The notes below the pieces were generated by a model. It had not been told where the DNA came from, did no database searches, and saw only the letters and a list, made by a program, of their open reading frames with translations. A stretch of 64,000 nucleotides of DNA from Reichenbachiella sp. GTDB taxonomy: Bacteria; Bacteroidota; Bacteroidia; Cytophagales; Cyclobacteriaceae. The position numbers were made by a program, and so were the translations under genes. Positions 15,588-25,917 of this stretch are shown here, piece after piece (position 1 is the stretch's first letter; every line of letters begins with the position of its first letter). The stretch spans positions 3,024,001 to 3,088,000 of the forward strand of contig NZ_JAWPMM010000001.1 of the NCBI RefSeq assembly GCF_033344935.1, read 5' to 3'.

Positions 15588-18290
15588 TTAACCTAATTTC
15601 AAGTTTTCTTCTTCTTCTAAAATCTTATCATCAATTTCTAACTTCTTAGGTAGATTAATGATAAAAGTGGTTCCCACACCCATTTTACTCTCTACTCTAA
15701 TAGTTCCTCTGTGTTTTTCAATTATACCATGAGAAATTGACAAACCTAACCCAGTACCCTTACCAATCTCTTTGGTAGTAAAGAATGGATCAAAGATCTT
15801 GTCCTTAACATCATCTGGCATCCCTGTTCCATTATCCGAAATTCTAATTTCAATGGAATCATCATTCAAATTAACTGTTTTTATCTTGATTTCTCCAGCT
15901 TCGTCAATGGCATCAATTGCGTTATTAATTAAGTTAACAAAAACTTGATTTAATTGACCTGGAAAACACTGAATTGGCTTGAGCGTCTCATCCATTTCCT
16001 TTACAATCTCAGTCTTGTTTTTGTACTTGTTTTTCAATATCAAAAGTGCGGAATCAAAACTCTCATTGATATCTGTTTCTTTGACTTCTGCTTCATCATG
16101 TCTTGAGAAACTTCTAAGTCCATTGACAATTTCCGTGATCCTTACGATACCATAGCGGACATCATCCAAGAGCTCCTTACTTGAATCACTTAACTCAGCC
16201 AGAACGTCCTCATCCTCCTCTAGAACAGCAGCGTATTTTTTTATTTCTTCAAACGAATCCAAGCCCAATACTTTCTGGTAATTTTCAATAAAGCTCTCTA
16301 TCTCGCCAAAGTTCTTGGTAAGTGATTGCACTCCACTAGATACAAAGTTGATTGGATTATTTATCTCATGCGCTATACCAGCTGTCAAAAGACCTAGCGA
16401 AGACATCTTTTCAGCTTGTACAAGGTGAACCTGAGTATTTTTCAAGTCCAGGTTTGTTTTTTCTAACTGCTCCTTAATTGCCTGTTCCTTCTTCAATAAA
16501 ACCTTCAAATTAACGTGCGCCTTTTTAAGCTTATTGTTCATTGCTAACATAGCCTCTGAACTCTTTTTCAGCTGAATGTTCCTATTTAGAATCGTCTTTT
16601 GTTGTTCTGCTAAATTCTGATTTTGCTCTCTAATAGTCTTACTATTATTATACGTTCGGAAAAAAGCTACGCCTAAAATAGCGAGAATGACAACGGTGGC
16701 CCCAATAGCCATAAAATACAACATTCTTGCTTGACGATCACTCTCAATTTTTTGTGCTTGAAGCTCGGTTTGCTGTCTTAATATTTCCCGTTCTTTCTCA
16801 ATTAGCTCGAGCCTCTTTTCTCTCTCCTCTTCACTTAGTTTTTGTAATTCCGCATCCAATTGAAGTCTCTCTAATTCAGCTTCACGAGTGCTTGCCTCAA
16901 CAGTCTTTTCGGTCAGGAGCAATTCCTGTTTAGCTCTCTCGGCTTCCAAGCGCTTTGCCTGTAATTCCTGAGCTTGCAGCTTGGCTTGTTGCTCTATGAG
17001 CTCAATATCTTTAAGTTTTTGCTGGGCCTGCAATTTTTCTCTTTCTTGGGCTAGTTTTCTATTTTCACTAGTAGAGATTCGAGCTCTTGCTTCTTGCTCA
17101 TAACTCTCGGCTAAATTTTCCTTCGCTCTGGATAATTTTGAATAATTCTTATCTGGATCACCAATTTGCAACCTTACCGCCTCGTACATAGAACGATATT
17201 TTGCCTCCTGATCATCATTTCCTTTCTCTTGGTTGATCAGGGCTAACATTCTATAAGTATCGAGCAACGTAACCCTGGTATTTCTTTCTATACCAATTTC
17301 TTCAGCCTTGTTCAAATTGTTCGCCGCAACTCTCAAATCCCCTCGATCAATAGCCAATTCCGCCATCTGATTATAGTTACGAGCCATTCCTTCTGGATTT
17401 CTTTTCTTTTCATTCGAAGCCAGGGCCATTTCAAAACTTTCAATTGCTTTATTGTAATTTTCGTTGGATGCGTAAGCCTTCCCCAAAGTCTCTAACGACA
17501 TGGTATTTTGGCCATCAATGCTCACTGATATATTGGCAAACTTCAAAGCATTTTTGTTGTCGCCAGTTTTGATAAATTGCAAGGCCAAATTTCTAGTTGT
17601 ATTCGAAAGGTTAGCATTGTTCCCTTTATCTTTTATTCTTTCATAATAGGACAATCCATACTTGGTAGATTGCTCTGCATTATTAATTTTTATATTATCT
17701 AGAAAAAGTTGCTTTTGCGCTGAACTAATATATGAGTACAAGCTTTCAGAAATAGCTAGTTTATGAAGTGTTTCAAAGGTGGCGATGGACTTATCAAACT
17801 GATTAGAATTACTATAGTTATAACCAAGTGCTTGTATAGCGCTTGCTTTTTCCCTTTTCTTGCCTAGATTTTCAAAATTTGAGATTGCTCTTTGATAGTA
17901 GTCACTTGCCTTTTCATAGGCACCCATACTTGAATAAGTATTAGCAAGCGCCAAATTTCCTTTTCCTAGATTGGCTTGATCATCCTGACGTTCGGCTGTA
18001 AGAATTATAGCCAGAAAGGAAGAAACAGCATTTTTGTAATCTTTTTTGGAAAGGTAAATTTCCCCTATAACTTCTCTAAATTGAATAATCAATTCTTGAT
18101 TACCCAAAGACTCTGCCTGATCAAGTCCTAATAGGGCATGACCTATTGCTCCTTCTAAATTTCCTCTTTTCTTATTGTAATTTGTTTTTTCAAGAAGGGA
18201 AACGGCCTCATTATAACTTGCCTGCTGTGCAACTACAGTATGTTGGCAACACATGATTAGTATCGCAAAAATGACCACCGTAAATCTCAT
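15588..18290 (-). CDS. TPR-containing transmembrane sensor histidine kinase
   Basis: The 900-residue protein has a signal peptide ([21 protein letters not shown]) and TPR repeats in the periplasm (about 25-370). A long Gln/Glu/Lys-rich coiled coil (about 395-520), one membrane helix (about 523-545) and a second coiled coil (about 550-630) follow. The HisKA helix has phospho-acceptor His641 ([16 protein letters not shown]), and the HATPase_c domain has its N box near 790 ([10 protein letters not shown]), DNGTGMP at 819-825 and GTGLGLSI. The order implies a periplasmic sensor whose signal passes through coiled coils to a cytosolic kinase. Only 1 nt separates it from the response regulator downstream. 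The 18291-18684 gap carries its promoter, which I could not pin down. Confidence 0.95.
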   Translation of the reverse strand: MRFTVVIFAILIMCCQHTVVAQQASYNEAVSLLEKTNYNKKRGNLEGAIGHALLGLDQAESLGNQELIIQFREVIGEIYLSKKDYKNAVSSFLAIILTAERQDDQANLGKGNLALANTYSSMGAYEKASDYYQRAISNFENLGKKREKASAIQALGYNYSNSNQFDKSIATFETLHKLAISESLYSYISSAQKQLFLDNIKINNAEQSTKYGLSYYERIKDKGNNANLSNTTRNLALQFIKTGDNKNALKFANISVSIDGQNTMSLETLGKAYASNENYNKAIESFEMALASNEKKRNPEGMARNYNQMAELAIDRGDLRVAANNLNKAEEIGIERNTRVTLLDTYRMLALINQEKGNDDQEAKYRSMYEAVRLQIGDPDKNYSKLSRAKENLAESYEQEARARISTSENRKLAQEREKLQAQQKLKDIELIEQQAKLQAQELQAKRLEAERAKQELLLTEKTVEASTREAELERLQLDAELQKLSEEEREKRLELIEKEREILRQQTELQAQKIESDRQARMLYFMAIGATVVILAILGVAFFRTYNNSKTIREQNQNLAEQQKTILNRNIQLKKSSEAMLAMNNKLKKAHVNLKVLLKKEQAIKEQLEKTNLDLKNTQVHLVQAEKMSSLGLLTAGIAHEINNPINFVSSGVQSLTKNFGEIESFIENYQKVLGLDSFEEIKKYAAVLEEDEDVLAELSDSSKELLDDVRYGIVRITEIVNGLRSFSRHDEAEVKETDINESFDSALLILKNKYKNKTEIVKEMDETLKPIQCFPGQLNQVFVNLINNAIDAIDEAGEIKIKTVNLNDDSIEIRISDNGTGMPDDVKDKIFDPFFTTKEIGKGTGLGLSISHGIIEKHRGTIRVESKMGVGTTFIINLPKKLEIDDKILEEEENLKLG

Positions 18291-18684
18291 AACTCAATTT
18301 GCTTCGTTACTCTATTTCAAGAGTCAACCTTGGAGAACATAAAAAAACTTACCTGAATATCAATTTTCCAATATTAGCTCAACTTAGATTGACTATACAA
18401 GTATGATCTTTTTACTGACATTTCAAAAAGATTATGGACAATATATAACCAATATTCGACCAATTCAACAAATCCTTCTATGAATAAACCGTAGATTTTG
18501 AAATCAATAATATCTCCAATATTTACTTAGAAATAATAACTTGCACTATTCTAATATCAATTATAATCTGGTATATATAAAATTTCTTATTCGGTTTCCT
18601 TACCTGCTACATAGGTCGCAAATAGTTTTTTTGATTTACTGATTAATTCGCATTATGTTTATTACACATTATTAACTAAACACT
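18291..18684. other. Divergent intergenic region (394 nt)
   Basis: This AT-rich stretch separates the TPR kinase (minus) from a secreted protein (plus). I see no convincing coding frame, RNA gene or strong hairpin. Promoters for both genes must lie here, but no clean TTTG-N19-TAnnTTTG pair stands out. Confidence 0.6.
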
Positions 18685-19212
18685 ATGAAACGCTTATTAA
18701 TTCTTGCTCTAATCTTCATTGGAGTAAACTTTGCCTCTCAGGCTCAAAATGAATCAGAAAACATAACCTCGATTATTGATGACCTCACGGCAAAGTGGGA
18801 TAAAGAAGCCGCTAATATGGGTAAGTATGATGGACTAGCGGAATATTGTACAAATCGAAGTTACCGAATAGAAATGGTTAGACTTCTTAACAAGATTCAT
18901 CACTATGACACCGTTCTATACCAAACCGTAAAAGCAAAGTTCGATGAGAATAGCGATGCTGAGGCAAAAGCAACTCTGAGTGACATAGAACATGTCGAGG
19001 AAAAATATACAACCAAAAATTTCTTAGATTTCCTGCACAAAGAATGTAATCAATTCAATGATGTTGAAAAAAACTACGGAAAAAAAGGTGGTAGCAAATA
19101 TGAGAAGGAAACTGCTGCTCTAGAAAAAGAAGCAGGCAAATATATAGAGGTAATTACACAACGAATCGACCTCATTGATGAACATGTTCATCACCTCAAA
19201 GGCCTTGATTAA
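18685..19212 (+). CDS. Secreted helical protein of unknown function
   Basis: The 175-residue protein has a signal peptide (MKRLLILALIFIGVNFASQAQ) followed by a charged, mostly helical region (for example FDENSDAEAKATLSDIEHVEEKY and KYEKETAALEKEAGKYIEVITQRIDLIDEHVHHLKGLD). I recognise no family. It contains two cysteines (in EYCTNRS and HKECNQF) that could form a periplasmic disulfide. It is a monocistronic gene divergent from the TPR kinase and convergent with a small membrane protein gene 2 nt away. It might be linked to the kinase by position only. Confidence 0.7.
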   Translation: MKRLLILALIFIGVNFASQAQNESENITSIIDDLTAKWDKEAANMGKYDGLAEYCTNRSYRIEMVRLLNKIHHYDTVLYQTVKAKFDENSDAEAKATLSDIEHVEEKYTTKNFLDFLHKECNQFNDVEKNYGKKGGSKYEKETAALEKEAGKYIEVITQRIDLIDEHVHHLKGLD

Positions 19213-19214
19213 TT

Positions 19215-19586
19215 CTAACTATAAAAACTCTTTTCTTTCTTTTTAACAAAAATTTGACGGAAGCTGTTACCGGTGAATGCGCCTAAGGCACCTGCCATTC
19301 CACCAATAATGGCTGTGATGATTATGAGCATGCTAACGTCATCCACTGGAAAGATTTGAACCATTTTATTCGACATAATCGAATTAGTTTCTACATCAAC
19401 TTTCCAGGCCATGACCATCCACACTAGGCCTACTCCCATAAAACCACTTAGAAACGCATTAAAATTATTGCCAGGCATAAAGAATGCAACTAATGCTGCT
19501 GCAATAATGGCAAGCCACCATGGGGCAATCAATCCCAGTAGATAGGTTAGTGTTGAAATCAATATAAGTCTAAAAATAAAAATCAT
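19215..19586 (-). CDS. Small integral membrane protein, unknown function
   Basis: The 123-residue protein has about four predicted membrane helices (MIFIFRLILISTLTYLLGLIA; WWLAIIAAALVAFFM; NAFLSGFMGVGLVWMVMAW; MLIIITAIIGGMAGALGAFTG) and a short basic C-terminus (KKKEKSFYS). No family is recognised. Its ATG overlaps the stop codon of the penicillin-acylase gene by 1 nt (TGATG), so the two are translationally coupled. Convergence with the gene on the other strand leaves only 2 nt between them. Confidence 0.75.
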   Translation of the reverse strand: MIFIFRLILISTLTYLLGLIAPWWLAIIAAALVAFFMPGNNFNAFLSGFMGVGLVWMVMAWKVDVETNSIMSNKMVQIFPVDDVSMLIIITAIIGGMAGALGAFTGNSFRQIFVKKKEKSFYS

Positions 19587-22009
19587 CAGTTCTCTGGTTG
19601 AAGGTTTTGTGTGAAAATCACTTGCTCAGATTCTTGAGACAAGGAGTTTAAAAATAAGAGGGGTGCGTAATTTTTTGAAGCCCAGTCTTCTATCATATGA
19701 CCGTAGGTTGGATTCCCTGGGTTTCCACTTTGACTTCCAGGATATATCCCCCACGCCTTAGGTCCTTGTGGATCCAACTCCACCACCATTCGCCAACTCG
19801 GACCATGACGGCCACTCGCGGCGTTCACAATATTATTATATCCCCCAATTTTCACTTGATCAAAGGAGAACGGCTCTAACCCCAAAAGATGCTTTATTCT
19901 AGTGTTTTTATATAGGTACCAAACATACTCGCTATCGTTAGCATCTTTCCATTGCTCAAGTTTCTCCAGAGCTGTTGAGAATGATACATTAACCAAATCT
20001 CCCAATGTTTCTTTATCTGGAGTGGACTGGATGTCAAAAAACTTACTTGACGAATCATTAACCATCAGATAAATAGTGTTGTACACATGAGGTTTACTTA
20101 GTTCTACTTTTTGATTCTCAAATTCATCCCAAACCAATTCATATAACTCGTCCCACCAAACTTGGTAAACCGTTGGGGCAATCCATTCAGGCTCGGCAAA
20201 ATAATCCCATTGTTTGAGCAGGTGAAATATCTTCTCCTTCTCCCCCGTCATATTCGTAGTATCTAAATAATTCAACATTAATGGTAAACTTTCAGACGCT
20301 CTATAATTGTAATTGTCATTCTGCAAACGGATCATCTCTTTAACGGTCACTCTATTTAAAAGCGCCAAACGCTCATTAATTCTTCTGTTCCTATAAAACT
20401 CATAATTATAATCATAAGCATAATATGGATACGTTGAATCCACAGGATGTTGATTAGCTGAACTTACAAAACCTCTTTCTGGATTTTTAACAGTGGCATT
20501 GTGTTCATAAGGAATAATCGATGACCACTCTTGCTTGGAATCTCTTCCGTCTAACAGGAATTTACCTTGCCCTGACCATTTCGCAGGAAATTTGCCCTGA
20601 ATCGTAAGTGCTATATCCCCCGTCGTACTGGCAAAAGCAAAATTCTGTGGTGGCCCTGTGTAATACTTAAAGGCTTCTAAGAATTCATCATAATTCCTAG
20701 CTCTGTTCACTTCATATAAAGTCTTCAATTCTCTCGAGCCGTCATGAGCCGTCCACTTCATGGCCAAGTTTATTTTATTGCTATCTCCAAGAAAATTACG
20801 ATCATAGGCTACTGGCCCGTAATGAGTATATACCAGGGTATCATAGAAATCATCACTTTCTCTTACTTTAAAGCGCTCTACCACCTTTTCGGTTTTTAGC
20901 CACTTATCATCATATTGATATTCTTCTCTTTTTTCATTTCTGAACTTGATGTTATACCAATCCACTACATCTCGTTTGGCATTTGTGAGCCCCCATGCAA
21001 TAGAGTCATTAAATCCTATGATCACATTTGGTGCTCCTGGTAATGAGGCCCCCATGGTGTTAATGCCTGGGGCATTCAACTGAACTACATACCAAATGGA
21101 TGGAAGGTTTAAACTCAAATCGGGTTCATTCGCCAGAAGCACTTTACCATTAGCCGTACGCTCGGCAGATACTACAAAATTGTTTGAACCATTCCTTGGG
21201 TCAGGTTTCTCAATAGTTTCTGTAGTAAAAACCTGAGGAAATGACACCTCTGGCTCTTCAATAGGAGCAGAATCAAAACCCCATTCCGTACCAGCTGGAA
21301 TTACCGGATCTATTTCAGCATAAGATTCTGGGAATAATTTATTAAAATCTTCCAACCCAAAGACCTGCAAGGCATTAGTATTTTCTAAGTCATTTTCTCC
21401 TCTCGACAACATATCTGCCATGTTCTTCAATAACAACATAACTTTCAAATTCGACCATTGCTCAGGAGCATAATCCAATAACTTATATTCAATTGGGTAA
21501 TCCTCATAATCCAATTGATCGATCAAATAGTTAATACCATCCGTATAGCCTTGAATCATGTTCATGATTTCAGGGTCTTTTTGAGCTACTTCCAAGGACT
21601 TTTTTGCACCATAAGTCAGCCCCTTCCTCCTCTGAATTCTGTCAAACTTTAATTGACTCTCTCCAACTATTTCAGCCGTTCGACCAGCTGCTGCCAACAC
21701 TTGAAATTCCATTTGCCATAATCGATGGAAGGCCGTCACATAACCCTGCGCAAAGTAAAGGTCATAGTCATTTTGAGCGAAGATGTGTGGAATATAGTAG
21801 TCGTCAAACTTAATGCTCACTGGCGCCTTCAGTTGTTCTGCCTCTAATACAGATGGAATACTTAACCCCTCTGATTCTCCATTTTGCCAAAAGCCTGTAA
21901 ATGGACTAAGAAAGCTGCCTAAAGGAGGAATTTTGTCTTGCTTAAAATTGAGATAAAAGAAAAAGATCAGTGTTAGACCTAACGCAAAAATGAATCTGAT
22001 TAATTTCAT
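19586..22009 (-). CDS. Penicillin acylase-family (S45) Ntn hydrolase
   Basis: The 807-residue precursor begins with a membrane or signal segment (MKLIRFIFALGLTLIFFFYLNF). It matches the penicillin amidase family: an alpha-subunit region (DDYYIPHIFAQNDYDLYFAQGYVTAFHRLWQME), then the self-cleavage point at the GSNNFVVS motif, where the serine becomes the N-terminal nucleophile of the beta subunit. The expected downstream landmarks also appear (LLANEPDLSLNLPSIWY, NFAFASTTGDIALTIQGKFPAKW, GGYNNIVNAASGRHGPSWRMVVEL, GNPGNPTYGHMIEDW). Relatives act on penicillins, acyl-homoserine lactones or other N-acyl amides; which applies here cannot be read from sequence. The small membrane protein is coupled downstream. 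Confidence 0.92.
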   Translation of the reverse strand: MKLIRFIFALGLTLIFFFYLNFKQDKIPPLGSFLSPFTGFWQNGESEGLSIPSVLEAEQLKAPVSIKFDDYYIPHIFAQNDYDLYFAQGYVTAFHRLWQMEFQVLAAAGRTAEIVGESQLKFDRIQRRKGLTYGAKKSLEVAQKDPEIMNMIQGYTDGINYLIDQLDYEDYPIEYKLLDYAPEQWSNLKVMLLLKNMADMLSRGENDLENTNALQVFGLEDFNKLFPESYAEIDPVIPAGTEWGFDSAPIEEPEVSFPQVFTTETIEKPDPRNGSNNFVVSAERTANGKVLLANEPDLSLNLPSIWYVVQLNAPGINTMGASLPGAPNVIIGFNDSIAWGLTNAKRDVVDWYNIKFRNEKREEYQYDDKWLKTEKVVERFKVRESDDFYDTLVYTHYGPVAYDRNFLGDSNKINLAMKWTAHDGSRELKTLYEVNRARNYDEFLEAFKYYTGPPQNFAFASTTGDIALTIQGKFPAKWSGQGKFLLDGRDSKQEWSSIIPYEHNATVKNPERGFVSSANQHPVDSTYPYYAYDYNYEFYRNRRINERLALLNRVTVKEMIRLQNDNYNYRASESLPLMLNYLDTTNMTGEKEKIFHLLKQWDYFAEPEWIAPTVYQVWWDELYELVWDEFENQKVELSKPHVYNTIYLMVNDSSSKFFDIQSTPDKETLGDLVNVSFSTALEKLEQWKDANDSEYVWYLYKNTRIKHLLGLEPFSFDQVKIGGYNNIVNAASGRHGPSWRMVVELDPQGPKAWGIYPGSQSGNPGNPTYGHMIEDWASKNYAPLLFLNSLSQESEQVIFTQNLQPEN

Positions 22010-22186
22010 ACAATCGAATTACCAAAAAGCTGGATTGAAAAAGGCACTAATATATAACACATTAGAGAAGCAAGCAACAAATTAACTATTGAGGATACAA
22101 AGAAAACTGATTCAGTTTTTAGTCATAGTAGAAATCTTTTTGTCTAAGTTTTTTTTATTATTATTGAACATAATTAGATTTACAGA

Positions 22187-23668
22187 ATGAAGAAAGCTTC
22201 AGTCATAGGCAGTGGAATAAGCGGACTAGCTGCCGCAGCCAGTTTAGCCCACCAGAATATCTCAGTTGATGTATTCGACAATCAAACTTCAGCAGGCGGA
22301 AGATGCAGGCAATTCACTCAAGATGGATTTGCCTTTGACATGGGACCAAGTTGGTATTGGATGCCAGATGTCATGGAAAGATTTTTCAAAAGATTCGGTC
22401 ATTCTACCAGCGACTACTTTGAATTAAAGCATCTCGACCCTGGTTTTCGAGTCTTCTTTGGTAAAGACGATACGATTGACATACCAGCAAATCTTTCCAA
22501 GCAAAAAGAGCTGTTTGAGTCGATAGAAACTGGAGCAGGAGAAAAACTTGCTGAAGTACTTGCTGACTCAAAGATCAAATATGATGTAGGTGTAAATGAA
22601 CTGGTTTATAAACCCTCGGAATCAATATTCGAATACTTCTCACTTCCGCTTCTTCTAAAAATGCTACAATTGGGAGTAACCAATTCCTTTCATACCTATA
22701 TAAGAAAGTATTTCAAAGATCCTCGTTTATTAGCCTTGATGGAATTTCCTATTCTTTTTCTGGGTGGCACAGCCAAATCCACACCATCACTATATAGTCT
22801 AATGAACTATAGCTGCTTCTCTCAAGGAACCTTTTATCCTATGGGCGGTTTTAGCAAATTATCCGAAGCCATGCATGGTTTGTGTACTGAATTAGGTGTC
22901 AATTTTCATTTCGATGAGACTATTGACCAAGTGGATCATTCAAAGGGACTTATCAACTCAATCAAAGGAAAACCTGTTCAGGGCTTAATTTCATCAGGAG
23001 ACTATCATCATTTTGAAGAGCACATCTTACAAAATGGAAGTAAAAATTATGATACTAAATATTGGGACAAAAAGACCCTATCCCCTTCTGCACTAATTTT
23101 TTATCTTGGAGTAAATGGAAAGGTGAATAACCTCATTCACCATAATTTGTTTTTCGATGAGTCCTTCGACCAACATGCAGAAGAAATTTACAACGATCCC
23201 CAATGGCCCAATAAGCCCCTGTTCTATGTCTGCTGTCCTTCCAAAACGGACCCTAGTGTAGCTCCTGAATCAGATGAGAATTTATTTGTCTTGATGCCAC
23301 TTGCCCCTGGATTAGAAGATAATGAAGAACTCAGGGAGGAATACTATGGTAAGTTGATGAAGAGATTGGAAGAATTGACAGGTGAATCCATAACAAACCG
23401 AATCAAGGTAAAAAAGTCCTACTGTATCAATGACTTCAAAAAAGATTACAATTCTTTCAAAGGCAATGCTTACGGACTTGCCAATACATTAATGCAGACA
23501 GCCTTTATGCGTCCAAAAATGAGCAACAAGAAAATAAAAAATCTATTCTATTGTGGTCAACTTACTGTTCCTGGTCCTGGTGTGCCACCAGCAATCATAT
23601 CAGGTCAAGTAGCTGCTGCTCAATTATTATCGTATTTCAACAACGACAGTTATGAAAAGTATTTATGA
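22187..23668 (+). CDS. crtI: Phytoene desaturase CrtI
   Basis: The 493-residue flavoenzyme opens with an FAD-binding motif (MKKASVIGSGISGLAAAASLA, then a basic FAD fingerprint GGRCRQF). It ends with the CrtI C-terminal signature (LFYCGQLTVPGPGVPPAIISGQVAA). Length and motifs fit bacterial phytoene desaturases, which introduce four double bases' worth of desaturation, turning phytoene into lycopene. It is the first gene of a carotenoid operon and overlaps crtB by 17 nt. A TAGATTTA sequence shortly before the ATG could be a weak -7 box. The gene is divergent from the acylase gene. Confidence 0.95.
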   Translation: MKKASVIGSGISGLAAAASLAHQNISVDVFDNQTSAGGRCRQFTQDGFAFDMGPSWYWMPDVMERFFKRFGHSTSDYFELKHLDPGFRVFFGKDDTIDIPANLSKQKELFESIETGAGEKLAEVLADSKIKYDVGVNELVYKPSESIFEYFSLPLLLKMLQLGVTNSFHTYIRKYFKDPRLLALMEFPILFLGGTAKSTPSLYSLMNYSCFSQGTFYPMGGFSKLSEAMHGLCTELGVNFHFDETIDQVDHSKGLINSIKGKPVQGLISSGDYHHFEEHILQNGSKNYDTKYWDKKTLSPSALIFYLGVNGKVNNLIHHNLFFDESFDQHAEEIYNDPQWPNKPLFYVCCPSKTDPSVAPESDENLFVLMPLAPGLEDNEELREEYYGKLMKRLEELTGESITNRIKVKKSYCINDFKKDYNSFKGNAYGLANTLMQTAFMRPKMSNKKIKNLFYCGQLTVPGPGVPPAIISGQVAAAQLLSYFNNDSYEKYL

Positions 23669-24488
23669 CGAGGTAGCCATTGCTTCCAACAAGTTGATCA
23701 CAAGAAGGTACAGTACCAGTTTTTCGCTGGGTATATACTTTCTTGATTCAAAAATCCATAAAGACATTTACGCCATATATGGTTTTGTAAGGCTAGCAGA
23801 TGAGATTGTTGATTCTTTTCATGGCTATGATCAAAAAGGAATGCTCGATCAAATCAGAAGCGAAACTCAATTGGCAATCAAAAATAGCATCAGTATAAAT
23901 CCTGTCCTTCATGCATTTCAGTTGACGGTCAACAAGTATCAAATTGAATGGGAATTGATTGATACATTTCTAAAAAGTATGGAGATGGATTTGATTCAAG
24001 AAGTTCATGACCCTGAATCATTTGACAACTATGTATTGGGCTCCGCTGAGGTCGTTGGTCTCATGTGTCTGCGTGTATTTACCGATAACAATAATGAGCA
24101 ATATCAAAACTTAAAAGCGTCTGCCATGAAACTAGGTTCAGCGTTTCAAAAGGTGAACTTTTTACGAGATTTGAAAGATGATTACGAAGGTTTGGGAAGA
24201 AGTTATTTCCCTGAAATTGACTTGACTAGATTTTCCAGCGAGGATAAAGCCAAAATTGAGAAAGATATCGCAGCAGATTTTGATGACGCACTAGTTGGGA
24301 TTAAAAACCTGCCAAAATGCGCCAAACTAGGTGTTTATCTTGCTTACATCTATTATCGCACGTTGTTCAATAAAATAGCAAAATTAAGTCCCAGCAAAGT
24401 AATGCAGGAACGCATTAGAATTCCAAATTATTTTAAATTTGGTCTGATGTTCGATTCAATAATTAGGTATAAACTCAATTTGATTTGA
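23652..24488 (+). CDS. crtB: Phytoene synthase CrtB
   Basis: The 278-residue protein is a squalene/phytoene synthase. It has the two aspartate-rich motifs that bind the Mg-diphosphate groups: DEIVD at residues 50-54 (GFVRLADEIVDSF) and RDLKDDYEGLGRSYFP near residue 180. It condenses two GGPP molecules into phytoene, the substrate of the upstream CrtI. Start and end overlap its neighbours (17 nt with crtI, 4 nt with the next frame), showing tight translational coupling. No GGPP synthase gene (crtE) is present in the window, so the precursor must come from elsewhere in the genome. Confidence 0.95.
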   Translation: MKSIYDEVAIASNKLITRRYSTSFSLGIYFLDSKIHKDIYAIYGFVRLADEIVDSFHGYDQKGMLDQIRSETQLAIKNSISINPVLHAFQLTVNKYQIEWELIDTFLKSMEMDLIQEVHDPESFDNYVLGSAEVVGLMCLRVFTDNNNEQYQNLKASAMKLGSAFQKVNFLRDLKDDYEGLGRSYFPEIDLTRFSSEDKAKIEKDIAADFDDALVGIKNLPKCAKLGVYLAYIYYRTLFNKIAKLSPSKVMQERIRIPNYFKFGLMFDSIIRYKLNLI

Positions 24489-24937
24489 CAACGTTCACTT
24501 TTCTACTCATGTTCAATTTCATTATTCCTGATGGCACAGATTCATTAAGAAATCAGTATTTACAAGCAGCTGTGGACAAAAGTAAAATCGAATCATTTAA
24601 ATCAACTTGTTCACAAACTAAATTGAAGCACCCTACTCATTTGGGATACTGCACGATGATTCACTTTCTAGAAGCAAAAAATGCACTGAACCCATATAGA
24701 AAACTTTCTGAGTTTAATACTGGGAAGAAAACTCTGGATAGTTTAATTGAAACGAACAATGAAAATATCGAACTCAGATATCTGCGTCATTCCATTCAGG
24801 ATCGAGTACCTAGCTTCCTAGGATATAATGATCAACTAGAAAATGATCAAGAATTTATGTCGATAAAGCTGAATTCAATCTCTGATTCATCGACATATCA
24901 ATTAATTTACAATTACTTAAACAGCGAAAATAAATAA
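24485..24937 (+). CDS. Uncharacterised protein inside the carotenoid operon
   Basis: The 150-residue product starts at a TTG that overlaps the crtB stop (TTGA); an ATG at 24509 (MFNFIIPDG) is an alternative. A short hydrophobic N-terminus (FTFLLMFNFII) may be a signal or membrane anchor. The rest is soluble, with motifs such as HFLEAKNALNPYRKLSEFNTGKKTLDSLIE and NIELRYLRHSIQDRVPSFLGYND. No enzyme family is evident. Its place between crtB and idi, with overlap on one side and 3 nt on the other, suggests a role linked to carotenoid synthesis or membrane deposition, but nothing in the sequence proves it. Confidence 0.7.
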   Translation: MTTFTFLLMFNFIIPDGTDSLRNQYLQAAVDKSKIESFKSTCSQTKLKHPTHLGYCTMIHFLEAKNALNPYRKLSEFNTGKKTLDSLIETNNENIELRYLRHSIQDRVPSFLGYNDQLENDQEFMSIKLNSISDSSTYQLIYNYLNSENK

Positions 24938-24940
24938 CAC

Positions 24941-25462
24941 ATGGAAGAGGTAGTGTTGGTCGACGAAACTGATAAAGTTGTAGGAACTTCCGAAAAATTG
25001 GCGGCTCATAAAAATGGTCAGTTACACCGAGCTTTTTCAGTTTTTATATTCAATTCGAAGGGCGAAATGCTGTTGCAAAGGCGGGCACTCAACAAATACC
25101 ATTCAGGAGGACTATGGACCAATGCCTGCTGCAGTCACCCTAGACCTCATGAAGACACTTTGGACGCTGCCCACCGAAGATTAAAAGAAGAATTGAATAT
25201 GGAAGCAAACCTTACTTTTCTATTCTCTTTTTTATACAAGGCTGATTTCGAAAATGGACTAATAGAACATGAATTGGATCATGTTTTTGTTGGGACCTCT
25301 GACACCAATCCTGAGCTTAATCCCGATGAAGCCATGGAATATAAATACATAGCTACTTCAGATTTAGTTGAAGACATTGAGCAGCATTCAGGAAATTATA
25401 CGGTTTGGTTTAAAGAAATCGTGAATGAAGTTATAGACAAATACGCGAAAAATGTGGATTAA
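24941..25462 (+). CDS. idi: Isopentenyl-diphosphate delta-isomerase, type I
   Basis: The 173-residue Nudix-fold enzyme has the IDI-1 landmarks: HRAFSVFIFN, LLQRRALNKYHSGGLWTNACCSHPRPHE with the catalytic cysteine (Cys64), AAHRRLKEELNM, and the glutamate region IEHELDHVF (Glu111). It interconverts IPP and DMAPP and so feeds prenyl chain growth for the carotenoid operon. It is 3 nt downstream of the uncharacterised gene and overlaps crtZ by 11 nt. Confidence 0.95.
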   Translation: MEEVVLVDETDKVVGTSEKLAAHKNGQLHRAFSVFIFNSKGEMLLQRRALNKYHSGGLWTNACCSHPRPHEDTLDAAHRRLKEELNMEANLTFLFSFLYKADFENGLIEHELDHVFVGTSDTNPELNPDEAMEYKYIATSDLVEDIEQHSGNYTVWFKEIVNEVIDKYAKNVD

Positions 25463-25910
25463 AAATATTGTCATCTTAATACTTACTGCCTGTTTTATGG
25501 AGTTTGTTGCCTGGTTTACACATAAATATGTGATGCATGGCTTCCTTTGGTTCTTACATAAAGATCATCACGACAAAACTTCAAAGGGCTTTTTTGAAGA
25601 CAATGATTTCTTTTTTCTACTTTTTGCTATTCCGGGAATTTCACTAATCTATTTAGGGAAAAACAACCCACTCGAAGATATCAGACTATGGATTGGGTTG
25701 GGAATTACCTTGTATGGTTTTTTATACTTTTCGGTTCATGACATTTTCATTCATCAGAGATTTAAATGGCTGAGAAATACAAACATCAAGTATTTCAAGG
25801 CTATCAGAAAAGCCCATAAGGTCCATCACAAACACCTAACTAAAGAAGATGGTGAATGCTTTGGTATGCTAGTGGTACCAAAGAAATATTTTAATGAACA
25901 GAAGAAGTAA
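25452..25910 (+). CDS. crtZ: Beta-carotene 3-hydroxylase CrtZ
   Basis: The 152-residue membrane protein belongs to the fatty-acid hydroxylase/CrtZ group. Histidine clusters of the di-iron site are all present: HKYVMH (24-29), HKDHH (36-40), HDIFIHQR and HKVHHKH. It is predicted to hydroxylate both beta-rings of beta-carotene at C3, giving zeaxanthin. Overlapping start with idi and a 7-nt gap to the cyclase gene place it firmly in the operon. No crtW-like ketolase is nearby, so astaxanthin is not expected from this cluster alone. Confidence 0.94.
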   Translation: MWIKNIVILILTACFMEFVAWFTHKYVMHGFLWFLHKDHHDKTSKGFFEDNDFFFLLFAIPGISLIYLGKNNPLEDIRLWIGLGITLYGFLYFSVHDIFIHQRFKWLRNTNIKYFKAIRKAHKVHHKHLTKEDGECFGMLVVPKKYFNEQKK

Positions 25911-25917
25911 GCTGTAG

